NCBI GenBank assembly: GCA_030592525.1
Contig: JAUVIW010000021.1
Coordinates: forward strand, 1 to 12,160
Origin: an archaeon
GTDB lineage: Archaea > B1Sed10-29 > WALL01
Reading direction: 5' to 3'
DNA length: 12,160 nt
The notes under the pieces were generated by a model. The model was not told the DNA's origin, did not search any database, and saw nothing but the letters and a program-made list of their open reading frames with translations. Below, piece after piece: positions 12,034 to 12,160 of the stretch (the stretch's first letter is position 1; each line of letters starts with the position of its first letter). The position numbers and the translations under genes are program-made.

Positions 12034-12160
12034 TGCAGGAGTATTACGACGCGATAAGCGCGAACCAGCGGAACACCGCACTGTTGTTCGCGGTGTTCCT
12101 CGTCCTCATCATAATGGTAGGGTTCTTCTTCGGGCTCTACATCGGCAATGAGTGGCTGGG
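12033..12160 (+). CDS. htpX: HtpX-like membrane zinc metalloprotease, N-terminal fragment cut by window edge
   Basis: Only the first 42 codons are visible. They begin MQEYYDAISANQRNTALL and continue into a hydrophobic helix (about residues 16-38). This matches the start of archaeal HtpX proteases, in which a YxxIxxNxRxT segment precedes the first membrane span. The catalytic HExxH motif would lie beyond the window and cannot be checked. The start overlaps the lemA stop (TGATG), and AAGTGA about 7 nt upstream may serve as ribosome-binding site, so translation is probably coupled to lemA. The family call rests on the N-terminus and on the common lemA-htpX order. Confidence 0.8.
   Translation, partial: MQEYYDAISANQRNTALLFAVFLVLIIMVGFFFGLYIGNEWL

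Overview
This window is archaeal chromosomal DNA. The evidence is a RadA recombinase, a multi-OB-fold RPA, KaiC-family ATPases, TATA-box promoters about 26 nt upstream of start codons, and ribosome-binding sites of the GGTGA / GGAG type that match the archaeal 16S 3' end. The genes are tightly packed, with convergent 3' ends that overlap and very short intergenic gaps. The lineage cannot be fixed from sequence alone. The RPA/RadA plus LemA/HtpX neighbourhood and the compactness would fit a GC-rich DPANN-type archaeon (for example Diapherotrites, Micrarchaeota or Aenigmarchaeota), but this is a guess.

Layout. (1) 1-918: the tail of an unseen upstream region with a hairpin, then a single-domain KaiC-like protein whose nucleotide-binding motifs are degenerate. 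After it comes a convergent intergenic gap holding two near-identical 11-bp-stem hairpins that differ by one compensatory base pair. (2) 919-5018: a metabolic block with a DASS/SLC13 carboxylate transporter (minus), a class III PLP aminotransferase (plus, divergent from the transporter across one near-palindromic TATA box), and an NAD(P)-dependent aldehyde dehydrogenase (minus, tail-to-tail with the aminotransferase). The best reading is breakdown of an omega-amino acid such as GABA or lysine through a semialdehyde to a dicarboxylate. (3) 5111-8434: a putative signalling unit with an intact single-domain KaiC ATPase, a V4R ligand-sensor protein joined by a 4-bp ATGA overlap, and a three-PAS histidine kinase. 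(4) 8420-8983: a metallo-beta-lactamase-fold (glyoxalase II-like) hydrolase on the minus strand. (5) 9091-11410: an RPA-radA operon for single-strand DNA binding and homologous recombination. (6) 11464-end: lemA followed by the start of htpX, membrane quality-control genes translationally coupled through TGATG.

A pattern recurs in expression signals. Several genes that appear to head transcription units have a TATA element centred about 26-28 nt before the ATG, which predicts leaderless mRNAs. Downstream operon members (V4R, radA, htpX) instead carry Shine-Dalgarno-like sequences inside the preceding gene.

The most unusual content is the degenerate KaiC paralogue lying near an intact KaiC, the KaiC-V4R-PAS kinase unit with a preserved zinc-ligand pattern in V4R and an unidentified N-terminal domain, and the covarying twin hairpins at 815-879.
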